This document shows, piece by piece, positions 33,359 to 44,885 of a DNA stretch of 64,000 nt (positions within the stretch are counted from its first letter, which is position 1; each line of letters starts with the position of its first letter). The position numbers and the translations under genes are program-made. The notes under the pieces were generated by a model. The model was not told where the DNA came from. It searched no databases and saw only the letters and a program-made list of their open reading frames with translations. The DNA lies in contig BCJX01000009.1 in the NCBI GenBank assembly GCA_001600415.1, positions 1,117,925-1,181,924 of the forward strand, in the 5' to 3' direction. Source of the stretch: Pascua guehoae (Eukaryota > Basidiomycota > Tremellomycetes > Trichosporonales > Trichosporonaceae).

Positions 33359-35398
33359 GCTCGCGGCCGTGTTTGCGTAACAGGAACACCGTCCGTCTCC
33401 ATGTGGCATCCCGGCATCATTTAGTACAGAAGCCCCACCACTGCTCCTCGTCCAGAGTCGACGTAGCGTTTCGCACCCAGTCTTATTCGTCCACAACGAC
33501 ACACCCGAGCGGCACCGATAGCGCCGTGGCGCCCGCGCGCGTCTAGATCAGAAGACGGCCCCGTTTGCGGCCATGTATCAATACGCCCCCCGTAGAGGGC
33601 CTTGTAGTTTGTAGAACTAGTTGCACATGCATGTGCTTAATGCTAAACTGGGTTAGTGAGCGAGTGGGCGAGCGCGAGCGAGCACGAGCGAGCGTGTGCC
33701 TGCGTGCAGCGAGCGTGTGCCAGCGTGCAGCGAGCGTGTGCCAGCGTGCAGCGAGCGAGCGTGTGCGAGTGAGCGAGCATGTGCCTGCGTGCCAGCATGC
33801 CAGCATGCCGAACCAGTCATCGCGAGGTGTTCCAGTGGCCATTCCAGTCGACGTCGGCATGACTCCATCGTCGTATCCAGCGTCACACGCAATACCGTAC
33901 GGGTACCATATGCAGTCTGGTCATCCCAGTGGCCAGCGACACGGTCAACAGTCGACGCGCGCCCCAAAGAATCGGCCACGGCGCGTGCGCTCGGCACGCA
34001 CCCTGATCGCGGCAGTGGACGCACGCGCCGCGATCTCGGCCCGCGCTGCCATCTAGGATACATACTGTCGAGGGCAAATAGCCAAAATGGCACTGGCTGG
34101 CACTTGCAGGTCCTGGCCGTGGTGTCCTGGTGTACTGGTGTATCTGAATTAGGATCGACAGATATCGACAGATCGCGTCGCCGAGGCGGCGTGCGCGGCC
34201 ACGAGCATGCGAGCACGAGTACTGACGATCGCTCACGTCGTGCTAGATCCACCTCCAGGTGGACCGTACGTACCACCGCCGAGGCAATCTAAGTGGGAGG
34301 TGGCACAGACGTCATGCCACACTCGTCACCGCGTAGAGCACTGGAGCATCAAGCCGGTTTTGACAATCATGCCCATCCCTCCCAGCTCCATCCCCATGTA
34401 CATGTCCATCTCCATCTCCATGTCCATCTGCATGTCCATCTCCGGCTCCATCTCCGGCTTTGGCTCCATACGAGGAAGACGGGGTTGATCACCACGCATG
34501 GCAACAGCCCACCCCCCACAACCACTCCGCACGGCGAAATACGAAAAAAAGGAACAGCCGTATTTGTCCGGTGGGCCAAAGTGGGCTCTAACTCGACCAT
34601 TGACATGCTTACCCAGTATCGAGGATCGAGTAGAGTACGGCATGCATGCAAGTTGCGCTGAGAGCCATCGGCATGCAGTAGCCCCGACCTGCTGCACCGT
34701 AGGACCGTTGGACCGTTGGGAGATACTCGGTATGCTAGCAGGTGGGCCGGGGCTGAAGCATGAAACGCGCGTGCCTGGGACTAGTGCCAACTCTCATTCT
34801 GACCCAACCTCATATCCTCACACGGCGCCGGGCACCATGCGTTTCTGGGCCGCAGGTGGGACGCGCCGTCTAGTCGGCACGGAGGTGAAGGGGTGCATAC
34901 CAACGACGAGGCCCGACGAGGTGTGTGGGACTCCATACCTGTCCTTGCGAGGAGGGATGGTGGTGGGAGGAGAGGGGCATGGTGCTGCCCGTGGTCCCGC
35001 TGGGGGGGAACCGCAGTGCCAGGGGGGTCGTCATTGCATTCAGTGTGGTATGCACAGCCGATCACCAGGGTGTTCTCAGGCTCCCAAGACTGGGTCCTAG
35101 TCCGAGGTCGGTTCGCAAGCTGCAAGGATTTACAGGCGACAACGGAATGGCGCGGGATCCACTGCACTATGGGCGCTGCTCGGTGGACAAGACAAGCTGA
35201 GCCAGCTGCAAGGAACCGACGTGCACACCCATCGACATCGGGTCTGTACGTCTGCGCGTCTGGGCACAATACAGCACCAAGTTACGCCCCCACCAACCCT
35301 CGCGCCCGTGCCACACCCCACTCCTTCTCGAGGCTGCCACGCCTAGGCGCACTGTCTCCCAGCGCGCGCTGTCTCCCAGGGCGGGCTGTCTCCCAGCA
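33359..35398. other. Intergenic, repeats only
   Basis: 2 kb without a supported gene. It contains a 21-bp tandem repeat (33701-33765), a CCATCTCCATGTCC-type simple repeat at 34380-34460 and, at 35350-35400, three CTGTCTCCCAG blocks just before tRNA-Asp. Confidence 0.5.
33701..33765. repeat. 21-bp tandem repeat, about 3 copies
   Basis: Unit AGCGAGCGTGTGCCAGCGTG plus C; the first copy reads CTGCGTG in place of CAGCGTG. It lies in a longer GAGC/GTGC-rich low-complexity block (33655-33800). Confidence 0.85.
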
Positions 35399-35477
35399 TC
35401 TCTGTTCGTATATCGGTTTAGTATGCTCGCTTGTCATTCGTGCGCGGGAGAGCGGAGTTCGACTCTCCCACAGAGAG
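35399..35477 (+). tRNA. tRNA-Asp (anticodon GTC), with short intron
   Basis: Acceptor arms TCTCTGT/ACAGAGA pair fully. The D-arm region GTATATCGGTTTAGTAT and T-arm GGAGTTCGACTCTCC match fungal tRNA-Asp. The anticodon stem CTCGC/GCGGG encloses TTGTCA, a 6-nt intron (TTCGTG) and C38. A C-C apposition sits at the base of the T stem. Confidence 0.82.
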
Positions 35478-36268
35478 AACGGTCGGGGTTGTAGCCTCGG
35501 CGGGCTTGTGCTTTTTAGTCGTTTGGTAGTGTGGAGCGGTCTCTGTTTCTGGGGGTTGGAACGGTGACGAGGTGATGAGGTGATGAGGCGACGAGGTGAT
35601 GAGTGGTGGCCCATCGAGTCATGTACCCGTAGAATATCAATCTGATTCGGGTAGGTAGTGTGGAGGGAACGCGTCTCGCCCGTCTGCACTGCGCGAGACA
35701 CATTACTGTACCGGTACTCCTATCTGCGTAGCCTACCTTTCACCATAAGCCAACACCTAGCTCTCGTACTCGGCCGCCACCAAAACCTGCCCTCGGCACC
35801 GCTGAGGATGTCCACCATACGTCAGGTTCAAGCTGCCCATATCAGAGATCAGGACAAAGCGCACAAGCGAAAAGCGGGACGGTTCAGTCAGTGGTCCTCA
35901 GGCAACCAGTTCAGTTCGACAAGTGGCGGGGCTCGTCCCTCGGCTGCAGTCCCCATCAACACCCGTGCGGACGGTCAACTTGGCCTGGGGACGCAGCCTG
36001 GAGCCGCGAGGAGCCTCGTGGGTGTCGGTGCTCGGGGCGGGAGAAGCCGTCAGAACAGATCAGGACAAAGGACGGGCGAAAAGGGGCCGTCAGCCAGTGA
36101 TTTCATCAGGAACGCGGCGGTCCCACCAAGCGGTTAGGCTTGTCATTTCGTCAGACATTGTTATCGCGCGAACACGCGCCCAACAACTCCATCAACTCGC
36201 GCTCTTTCCCATCTCCATGCTCTCCCCTCCTCTCCATCTCGCCCTCTGAAGCCAAAAAGCTAATTGCC
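35478..36268. other. Between tRNA-Asp and tRNA-Val
   Basis: 790 bp. One plus-strand frame (ATG at 35809 to 36137, 109 codons, Ser/Gly/Arg-rich) cannot be confirmed as a gene. Nothing else was seen. Confidence 0.4.
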
Positions 36269-36358
36269 TGACGTTTGACAGGGTCGAACTGCCGACCTCA
36301 TGCGAACCAGTCTAAACAACTGTTAAGCATGCGCTCTAACCAACTGAGCTAAATCGCC
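36269..36358 (-). tRNA. tRNA-Val (anticodon AAC), with 16-nt intron
   Basis: Second copy of the valine tRNA at 8250. The exons are almost identical, including the A5/A68 acceptor mismatch and the 3' end AAACGTC. The intron after position 37 is longer and different (GTTGTTTAGACTGGTT). The T loop is TTCGACC against TTCAATC in the first copy. Confidence 0.85.
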
Positions 36359-37111
36359 TTGACGGTCAGGAAGGGGTGAGAGTGAGCACCCGGCGATTGG
36401 GTGCAGGCCCAAGGAACGCCGAGAGGGTTTGGGAGGAGGGCGGTGGTGTCGGGCAAGACATCGTTGGTGAAAGGGTATCATGCGTCGTTGCCATCGTCCT
36501 TCCACAAGTTGAGCAGGAGGTGGATCTGCGTTAGAGCACCAAAATGCCTACATACTCCCCCCCATAATGGCCTGTTTATGGACGCCATGTGTTGGTTGGC
36601 CTGACGTTCAACCCATGCCGTCCATAAACGCGGCAGGGGTTCGACTCATTTACGATGTAGAAAGCTTTTTTCACGCCGCTTTACCTTAGTTGTGCCGCTC
36701 TTTCTCACGTCGCCGCTGCCTCAACCTACGTTGCGCTGCCTCGTCCTGTGTCCTAACCAAACCAAATCTGTCTGTGCGGTCCTCCATGGGAGTGCGAGCA
36801 ACACTGTGCCGAAGTGCAATCGCCCAAACTTGACTTCACTTCACGTCACTGTTGCCTGCCTACCCTGCCCTGCTCCAGTATCCCCTCTCGTCACCATGTG
36901 GGGAGTGAAGTCGAAGAGCGCGGGGTGAGAGGCGTAAGTGACCAAGAGCGACGAGACCAAGAATAAGAGTAAGTACACTGCCCCACTGTACGTACTGTGT
37001 CCTGTGCACTGTAAAGGACGACAATGCTGCACGTCTCTGTACCCGCGGGGTCAGCCGATTCACTGAATAATGGGATATAGCATGGCAGGGTATATGCGAA
37101 TGGTTGTTGTT
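36359..37111. other. Intergenic with an inverted repeat
   Basis: 750 bp without a gene. It contains the inverted repeat at 36574-36630. Confidence 0.5.
36574..36630. repeat. Imperfect inverted repeat, about 19-bp arms
   Basis: The left arm GTTTATGGACGCCATGTGTT and the complement of the right arm GTTTATGGACGGCATGGGTT differ at two positions. The spacer is about 17 nt, so a stable hairpin is expected. It could be a small non-autonomous element or a terminator; not assigned. Confidence 0.7.
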
Positions 37112-37962
37112 CTACTTGTTCTTCGTTTGCCTGCGGTGTTAGTGAAATGCCTTGGTAGCAGGTGTCTTCGTCCTTGCGCTCAACGAGCCTGTTTCCGTCG
37201 CTCCCCTTCTCTCTGAATCTTGTCCTATCCTGTTCCTCTCCTCTTTATCCTGCTCTCCTCCGCTCCATCGTGTCCTCTGTTTCTGCTCTCTCGTCGCCCC
37301 TACGGTCCATACCGCCCGTTGCTCTCCCCTCTCTCGCTTCTGGCACTCGCGTTCATTGTCGCATCCCCCCTCGTCTCCGTCTCAAGCTCCCTCTCGTCTC
37401 TCACACCCTCTCCCCTCTCGACCAGTCCCTCCTGCATCCGCTTTGCCTCCAGCTCCCATCCATCCCAATTCAGTGCACATCGCCACCCCCCCCCCCTCCC
37501 CCCACCGTCTCAACCCAGGACCACACTTCCCCAAACCCAACAGCCCAGACCCAGACGCACCTGTACGTGTAGCGCTTGCGCGTAATGCTAAACTCGCCCA
37601 GCTTGTGCCCAACCATGTCCTCCGAGACCGTGATGGGGTGGTAGTCTTTGCCGTTGTAGACCATGAACCGCAGGCCGACAAAGTTGGGCACAATCGTGCA
37701 CGCCCGCGCCTTGGTGTAGATTGGCGTGTTGTTCTTGAGCGCCTCTTGGAGCGACGGGAACGCCGTAATGTACGGTCCTGGGTGTTAGTGCTGGGAAATG
37801 GAGAGGTAGAGGTAGAGGTAGGAGCCGCGATGTTGAGCGAAGCATGGCCCGTCGGAACCGGCTAGTCGTTTCAAGAACCAAGCGCGCTCCTCGGACCCTC
37901 TCGGGCGTATGCTACGTACCCTTCCAAGCGGACCGGGAGAAGAGCGCAATGGACGGGCGCAT
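37112..37962 (-). CDS. RSM19: Mitochondrial small-subunit ribosomal protein uS19m
   Basis: Mitoribosome small-subunit head protein. Minus-strand exons 37962-37920, 37777-37561 and 37130-37112, 92 residues (yeast Rsm19 91). [20 protein letters not shown], then [54 protein letters not shown] and the end [15 protein letters not shown] is the S19 signature, and the end QTKNK equals the yeast end. The last exon has six codons including the stop, with the acceptor after CACTAACACCGCAG. A long C run at 37488-37500 lies in intron 2. Divergent from MIC12. Confidence 0.93.
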
Positions 37963-38329
37963 GGTGGTTGCCGGTAGTGGTGAGCTCGACGTTGACGATG
38001 ATCTCGACGCTCTCCGTTTGACTTTTCTCCAGTCAGGAGGCGGATGGAGGCAAGGGACGGAAGTATATTCATGCGTGGACGGGGAGTGGTCGAACTCCGC
38101 CCCCGGTTGGTCGATTGCTCGTCAGCCAGCCAGCCAGCCAGCCAGCCAGGGGCCAGCCGATACAGCGGCCCAGCGGCCAGACGGGTGGGCGTACCGGATC
38201 CCCTGCTGCCCATGACGAACAGAGGCCGACGCCATTGATCGCCTTCAACTCGTCGTCTCCGTCGCGCTCCCAGCTCGACCCCCGCAACACCACCCCGTCT
38301 ATCCAAAAAAGACACGCACTCCCTACGCC
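37963..38329. promoter_or_regulatory. Divergent promoter RSM19 / MIC12
   Basis: 367 bp shared by two genes for mitochondrial proteins. It contains a CAGC microsatellite (about 38123-38149). Confidence 0.45.
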
Positions 38330-39088
38330 ATGGCCGGCTTCCTCCTCGGCGCGGGATCGGGCGTCCTCGCCGGCGCCGCCGTCTACTACACTCTTTCGGC
38401 CGACCTGGCGCAATCGACACAGACTCTGCGGTCCGAGTGAGTAGCGTGTTGACTGTGCAGGCCGAGACTGGCGAGTGGAGTGGGGGGGGGGGGNGGGACA
38501 GTTTGCAAGAGTAACTAGCTTTGCTTTACGCAGTCGCCTCGTGCTTGTCCAACACCGGGCCACCGGCAACGTCCGTCCACCGCAACACCCCACACCACAC
38601 ACTCTGACTTGACCACCCCCAACACACCTCGCGCTAACGACAGACTCGCACACAGCACGCACGTCCTCTCGTCGTCCTTCGACCCCATCCCTCCGCCCGC
38701 GCACTCGTCCCTCGTCGGCCCGTCGTCGCGCCACCCCGTGCCCCCCCAGTCCTTTTCCGACCTGCTCCGCCAGCGCTGGAACGCCGCCCTGGGCGGAGCA
38801 GTCACGGGCGTGCGCGAGACGGACTGGAGCGCACTCGGCCGCGCAGTGTGGGACGAGGGACGCGGGCTCGCCACGCGTCTCGGCGAAAAGGGCTCCGAGG
38901 CCGCATCGGCCGCCGCGTCCTCGGCAACTGCCCAGATGGCACAGCAGGAGGCCGTGCCCACCGGCGCCCCAGAGGGCACACCCGTCGTTGGGAGTCCCGC
39001 CCCGGCAAAGGCGGCCGTCAACGTCGACGTCAACCGGCCGCTCAAGCCTAGTGCTGCGGGGATCGAGTCGCCAAAGCGTCTCGTGTGA
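38330..39088 (+). CDS. MIC12: MICOS complex subunit Mic12-like
   Basis: Inner-membrane protein of the MICOS complex at crista junctions, acting with Mic60 and Mic10 (family knowledge). Exons 38330-38436 and 38644-39088, 183 residues. The N-terminal transmembrane segment is GFLLGAGSGVLAGAAVYYTL (residues 3-22). A conserved middle, FSDLLRQRWNAALGGAVTGV then RETDWSALGRAVWDEGRG, matches the WN...V..(V/T)DW.......W.EG pattern of the family. The Ala-rich tail ends SPKRLV. The intron contains an unresolved base in a G run (38494). The assignment rests on topology plus the RW/DW motif. Confidence 0.8.
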
Positions 39089-39241
39089 TGTATAGACATG
39101 CTTCGGATGGCTGAGGGCGTGAAGGACATTGACCGGCGGACAGACTGCATCGCCCACCCGCTCACTAATGCTACAACTGATGCTACGTCAAGCTGCTCGG
39201 CACGCCGCTGACATGCCACCTTAAGCTCATCCTCGCCTCGA

Positions 39242-40916
39242 TCACATGCCGCCACGCAGCTCCGTCTTCTTGTCCTTGATAAAGTCCTTGATCGCCTCGC
39301 GCACCGCGGGGTCGATAAAGAGGAGCTTCTTGCCAGGGACAGCGAGGAGGAGGCCCGCATTGCGCTCCGCCTCGTCGCGCGTTTCCTCGTACAGCTCTCG
39401 CGAGAAAAACTCAAACATGACACCTGGTGGGTTAGCTCGAAAAAGCAGCTTCAACCCACTGTCCTGCGTCCCCAGGCGGTTGCGCTCCTGGTCCCAAAGA
39501 TGCAGCTGGTCAGTGACACTCGGGTGGAGGAGCGGCGGTGGGTGATTGTACATTTGTGGATGCGCGTGGCTGGCGAGGTACGCAATGATCTGGGACGCAG
39601 CAATGCCCTTGTCCATTGCAGCCTTGACGTTGCGGCGGTCGAGCTTGCCCACAACAAGATTGGGGTAGCGGATACGAATGTCGACAAAGAGGTTGAGAAT
39701 GGCAATCTCGAGCTCGTTGGATGTGTACGCGTAGATTTTGTAGTTTGTCTCGAGAATCAGGAACCGTTTGTCGTCAGCGCTCTGTGACCGCGACGCCGAC
39801 GCGTCGCCAGAGCACAGAGACGTCGCCAAGTGGGTTGGGAAGAACTGGTCCGAGGGCCGTCCGTCGTCCATAATCCCACGCTTGTAGATAAAGCCGTACT
39901 GCTCCAGGTCCTCGAGCACTCGTCGCGCATGCGGGAAACTCCTGGACGCAGAGTAGTCCTGCCCCAGCTGCATGCAGCCGAGGGAGAAGAAGACGGACAG
40001 AATGTCGGCAGCTGGTTCGCCGCGCGCCTGCTTGCCTGCGAGGTAGAACATGAGAATCTGCCACAGCTGCGTCTGCCGGTCCTCGAGGAGGAACTGGAAA
40101 CCCTGCGACGTGATCGTGAGGCGGCCATAGGACGGGTTGCGGCCTGTGTGGTCGTATCTGCTGGGTGAGCTCCGAACGACTAAGACACCCACGGATCAGC
40201 CATGAGTCCCGACGCATAGAGAAGATCAAGCACCGAGTTGCTTGGTCGTTGAAGTGCGCCGCCTGTAGACAAGCCAGATGACACCATATACTTGAGAATA
40301 AACTCCCAAGCGTCTTCGCCATAGTTGACAAGCTCTTCCATGCTCGGTGCCCGGTCATGCCGTCCACGGCGATATGGCACACCAAACGAGTTGGACGTTC
40401 CCCTGAATGTCAGGTCATTCTCGGCAACATGTGCAGGCCACTTACAGCCCCGTGAGTGCGTTGCGTAACCCCCGCTTGAACGTGTCGCTCAATGGCCACT
40501 GGAACTTGTTTCCTCGGTGATTCAATGCGAGGAAGATGTGCCGATCACGTGCTGGGCGAATCACCTCTTCTGCTCTGACGGGTTAGCAGAACAAGTAGGC
40601 ACATACCCACGCTTCGGGAGCGAGTCGCTCATCGATGCCGCAGAATGCCTTGAGGTCGGCAGATTTGAGTGTCTGGTGAGACCACAGCACATGCAGGACA
40701 ATCTGTCGGCAGACTGGTGGCAAGAGCCTGGCGGTCAGTTGAGCGTCGAACACTCTCGCTTTTAACTGACCTGAGCACACAGAGGCAGGCGGCTTCAGAC
40801 CGGTAGATGCTCTCGTAGAACGTCTGCGGCTGGTTATCCAGAAAGGCGTCGAGGGGCGCGGTCGGGGCAGCCACAGTCTCGTCGTTCTTTTGGTTGGTGA
40901 AGGATGGGTGAACCAT
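39242..40916 (-). CDS. TFB2: TFIIH core subunit Tfb2 (p52)
   Basis: Subunit of TFIIH that anchors and stimulates the XPB/Ssl2 ATPase in transcription initiation and nucleotide-excision repair. Minus-strand exons 40916-40771, 40727-40611, 40574-40446, 40402-40193 and 40157-39242, 505 residues (yeast 513). Seen: LDNQPQTFYESIYRSEAACL, FQWPLSDTFKRGLRNALTG, NSFGVPY, MEELVNYGEDAWEFILKYMV, and GFQFLLEDRQTQLWQILMFY. Near the C-terminus, FETNYKIYAYT-like text (ILETNYKIYAYTSNELEIAI) and the p52 tail VMFEFFSRELYEETRDEAER are both present. Two introns use GTGGGT donors and one uses GTCAGT. All phases agree. Confidence 0.92.
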
Positions 40917-41293
40917 GTTCGGTGACGCTATTCGGCTCTATGCAGCGGGGGTGGTGACGAGGGAGCGCAGGTGTGGGTTTGGAGACCTTGCAATGTCGCT
41001 TCCGCTGCGATATGAGGAGAGCCGTTTTAGGAGATGGAAAGAGAGGAAGAAAGGATAGCAAAAGCAAAGGACAACAAAATGACGACGGCGGTGACTGGAC
41101 TTCTGCCAGTGGATGGACGGATGGATGGGTGGTGGTGCCTGAATTGATGATGATGCGTGCCTTGCCGCCTGTCTTCCTCCACCCATCTCTCAACTTTTCC
41201 TCATTCCTCATCCAACTTGTTTGTGCTCGTTACTACCCTACCTCACATCGCCACCCACTCGTGCTTATCACCAGGCGCTGGTACACGGGCATC
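40917..41293. promoter_or_regulatory. Divergent promoter TFB2 / Tcd gene
   Basis: 377 bp between the start codons of TFB2 (-) and the Tcd-type gene (+). No specific element was recognised. Confidence 0.4.
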
Positions 41294-42937
41294 ATGTCGG
41301 GCTCCTCATCATCTTCCATGTCCTTCAAGCAGAGCATCGCGCTCACCGCCGTGGTGGCGGCTGCGGCGACGACCTCGGTCATCCTCACATTCCAGGCGTT
41401 GCGGCGAGAGCATCGCACCGAGCGTCTGAAGCGCTCTGTCGGTGAGGATGTCGAGGCGTGGGAACGGTCCCAGGAGGAAAAGGACACGCTCCTTACACCC
41501 GGCATCACGCCCGAGGAGGCCATTGAGGCATGGAACGCGCAACAGGCGGTCGAGAAGAGCAAGCGGCAAAAGGAGTGGAAGAAGGGAGAGTTTGACGAGA
41601 GCCTCATCCGCGAGCAGGTGGGTTTTTTTATCGGAAGGAAGGCCCATTAACCCACCAGCTTACCCGTAACTACAACTTCCTGGGAGAAGAGTCCATGGCG
41701 AAAGTCCGCGACTCGTACGTCGTTGTTGTCGGTTGCGGTGGCGTCGGGTCGTGGGCCGCCCTCATGCTCCTCCGCTCCGGTGTCGGGCGCCTCCTCCTCA
41801 TCGACTTTGACCTCACGACCCTCTCGTCGCTCAACCGCCACGCGTGCGCGACACTCGAGGATGTCGGCTCGCCAAAGGTCATTGCTATGCAGAAGTACTT
41901 CCGCAAGGTGGCTCCGTGGGCCCAGTGAGTAGCATGTTGGACACCTTATACGGCATACACAGAGCTCACGGCGTAGGGTCGACGTCAAGGTTGGCCTCTG
42001 GCGCAAGGGCGAGAGCGAGTCGTGGCTTGACGGAGCCGACTATGTCATTGACGCCATTGACAACATTGACACCAAGGTCGACCTCCTGACCTACTGTGCC
42101 AAGAACAACCTCAAGGTGTTCGCGAGTATGGGTGCCGGCGCGAAGCGCGACCCAACAAGGGTGCAGATTGCGTGGGTAGCAGTGCGATCTGGATTGTTCT
42201 GACCCAACAGGGACATCTCGAATACCTACGAGGACCCGCTTGCGCGCTCTGTGCGTCGTCGGTTGCGCATGAACGGTGTCAAGGGCGGCATTCCGTGAGC
42301 TGCTGTCTTGACGGGCGCTTCAGCTAACAACAGAACGGTCTACTCCACCGAGGTGCCAGGCGACGTCAAGCTGCTGCCGCTTGACGAGGATGAGTTCAAG
42401 AAGGGCTCTGTCAAGGAGCTCGGCGCATTTGACGACTTCCGTGTCCGTATTCTCCCTGTCCTCGGCCCCCTTCCTTCCACGTTTGGCCTGCACGCCGCGA
42501 CCTACATCCTACTTGAGCTTGCAGGCAAGCCGCTCACGGACGCATCCGAGATCAAGAACCGCCGCAAGCTGTACGGACAGCTGGAGCGCAACCTCTCTGA
42601 GCGTGAAGCACGCGTCGCCCGCCTCGACGGTGTGCAGCGCACGATCGAGATCAACGCCGACGACTTGGGCTTCATCTTTGAAGACATCAACAATGGCCGT
42701 ACCACCATCCCAGAGCCGGTTATCACGAACAAGCCCTCGGCTGTCAAGTGGAACCGCGACTTGCCCCTCTCCGTCGACAACGTCGTCATCATGACGCCAA
42801 AGGACGCCAACCGCCACGAGAAGGAGCACCTCGTCGAGGGCAAGCCCCTCGTCGAGCTCTGGGGAAAGGACGCGGTCGACATTGTGGACCGCAGGATGGC
42901 CGAGACAAGGCGATGCTTTATCTGGCGTCGTGGATAG
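41294..42937 (+). CDS. TCD1: tRNA threonylcarbamoyladenosine dehydratase (Tcd1/Tcd2, E1-like)
   Basis: ATP-dependent cyclisation of t6A37 to ct6A in ANN-decoding tRNAs; the yeast homologues sit in the mitochondrial outer membrane. Exons 41294-41617, 41659-41924, 41977-42171, 42211-42294 and 42334-42937, 490 residues. The N-terminal membrane anchor SIALTAVVAAAATTSVILTF (about residues 14-33) is followed by a basic stretch. The E1-like Rossmann motif is VVVGCGGVGSWAAL, then LLIDFDLTTLSSLNRHA. VIDAIDNIDTKVDLLTYC, GAGAKRDPTRVQIADIS and DPLARSVRRRLR follow; all are TcdA family motifs. The last 200 residues are the fungal extension. Five exons, all in phase. Confidence 0.93.
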
Positions 42938-43174
42938 ATCTTGTAGATGCAGCCGGTCTGGCAGATGCAGCATATTCCACTCTAGCACACGCCCCTTGGT
43001 CCTAATGCGAATGTGACATGCATGGTAAATCTATAGTTTTTATGTCTTTCTCAAGCTAGCTGTTCGGTCCGGCAGCGAGCCCGCTCGGCAAGTGTTCAAG
43101 CAGTCCCGGAGCATCGTACACGAGACGTTGTGCAAACGGCCAACTTCAAATGCAAGCCCGCTTCGGCCCACAGC

Positions 43175-44606
43175 TCAGCGGTATCCCCAATTACCCGCGT
43201 CCTCGTCATCGTGCTCCTCGTCCCAGCTGTCGACGTCCTCGTCGCTCTCCTCATCCTCGGGATAGTCGTTGCGGTAAAAGTCCTCCTCGTTGCTGTCCTC
43301 GTCTGCCTCGTCGCCCACCTCGCTCTCGGCGGGCGAGCTGTCCGGGGACGCAATCTCGTCCTTGTAGCCGAGCAGCGCGCCCGCGCCCTCGGCCATGGAC
43401 GCGTCGGCGCCGACGTCGCGGTAGTACAGGTCGTAGACGTAGTCGTCCTCCTCCCTAATCGGGGGGCGCTGCTCGCCACCGCCCTCCACTGTAGGTCAGC
43501 GCGGGGAAGCCAGGCTAGGTAAGGTGAGGCGGAGGCTGAGGCGCCGAGAACTGGGCGGCGAGCATGGAGGCGAACTCGATCCATCATACTCGGTCGGGTA
43601 GAATCGCGAAGCAGCGAGACCATCTGGGGCGCAATGACACGGCACAGCAGTGTTTGGGTCTCTCTTCTTCTTTCTCACTGCTCCTAGTCGCCTTCCATGT
43701 CCGACTGCCAAGTCGCGCCCCGTTGAAGCAGAGGTGTGATGGGTCGTTTCGTACGGGGCGCGCATAGTTTCGTCTTTGTGCAGGACACATCCAACGCAGC
43801 CGCGCAGCACGCCACTCCCCTTCACTCCGCCCCATCACCCAGTTCCTTGGACCACGGCAACACTCACGACGCAGGTACTCTGTGAGCATGGGCAGGAAGT
43901 GGGCCATCTCGGGGCTCTCGTCCTCGACGGCCTGTGCGTCGACAAAGCGCAGCGCCGACCGCGCAGCCTCAATCTCGGCGAGGGTAATGACGCGCGGGGG
44001 CAGTCCCGGGTCGCGCGGCGGCGGCGGGGCCACGACGCGGTACTGCGGTCCCGCGGGCCGAAGACCGGGCATGGGGGGCTGTGCGTACACGGCCGCGTTA
44101 GCGCTCGCACCCGAGGGTGGAACCGGACCGCTGGGGCCGAGGGTGGGCGGCGCCGCCGCCGTCCCCAGGGGCTGGGGCGGGAAGTGCGCGGTCTCTACTG
44201 CCCCGGTACTCGTTCCCAACGGGGATCCGGCGAGGAGGCCCTCGATTCGCGTCTTTTTTGTCAGATACTGTCGACATCACAACCCATTCGCACTCACCTT
44301 GAGGAACTCGCCCTCGGGCCCCTGGCCCTGCCACGTCGACGGGACCGTCTCGGCGAGGCGGAACACGCCGCGCCCCTTTGTGTCGCGCCGCTTGGCTGCG
44401 CGGCCCGTATCGGAGATGACTGCTCGTTAGCGCTTGTCCATGTCCCCCCGTCCGCATCACGGCGGACACGAAGAGCGAAGCCCACGAGCACCAAGCAGGC
44501 CATCAGGGCTGGCCGGCATGCCGCACGCACCTAGAGATGACACTGGGACATCGGTCGCTTTACGCTTGATGCGTAGGACAGTGTACTGCCCCGTCGGCTC
44601 GGACAT
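43175..44606 (-). CDS. IWR1: RNA polymerase II nuclear import factor Iwr1
   Basis: Binds assembled RNA polymerase II and directs its nuclear import through an N-terminal bipartite signal (yeast Iwr1, human SLC7A6OS). Minus-strand exons 44606-44531, 44419-44298, 44252-43868 and 43488-43175, 298 residues. The N-terminus MSEPTGQYTVLRIKRKATD carries the LRIKRK core, then AAKRRDTKGRGVFRLAETVP. The middle is Pro/Gly-rich and probably disordered. The C-terminal Iwr1 signature is YVYDLYYRDV followed by DEDSNEEDFYRNDYPEDEE. The convergent neighbour is the Tcd gene, with 237 bp between the stops. Confidence 0.93.
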
Positions 44607-44885
44607 GGTGGACAGAGTAATGGTAAAAGGTTGCCACCCAACATGTCCGTCATGGCCCACTGTTTTGAGACAATATGACAAGGGCTGCAGGCTGCAACTT
44701 TCAGGCACGGCGCTGGCAAATGACGCACGACCCAGGGCATTTGGGTCTTCTGCCACCATCACAAATGGTATACATCACGCATTTTTCTGCTCTTCTTCAT
44801 CACACCTATCAACGCTAACGCCGTATGTAGGCTGTACCCGATGCCACCAGGGGCACAAGATGCCGTGTCGTTTTAGGGGCACTAC

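Noticed and set aside
32555..33502. 315-codon minus-strand open frame
   Set aside because: Mirror of the GC3-biased 32690 gene; Arg/Val-rich shadow product.
35809..36137. 109-codon Ser/Gly/Arg-rich frame between two tRNAs
   Set aside because: Clean ATG and stop, but no codon bias, motif or neighbour logic; undecided without transcript data.
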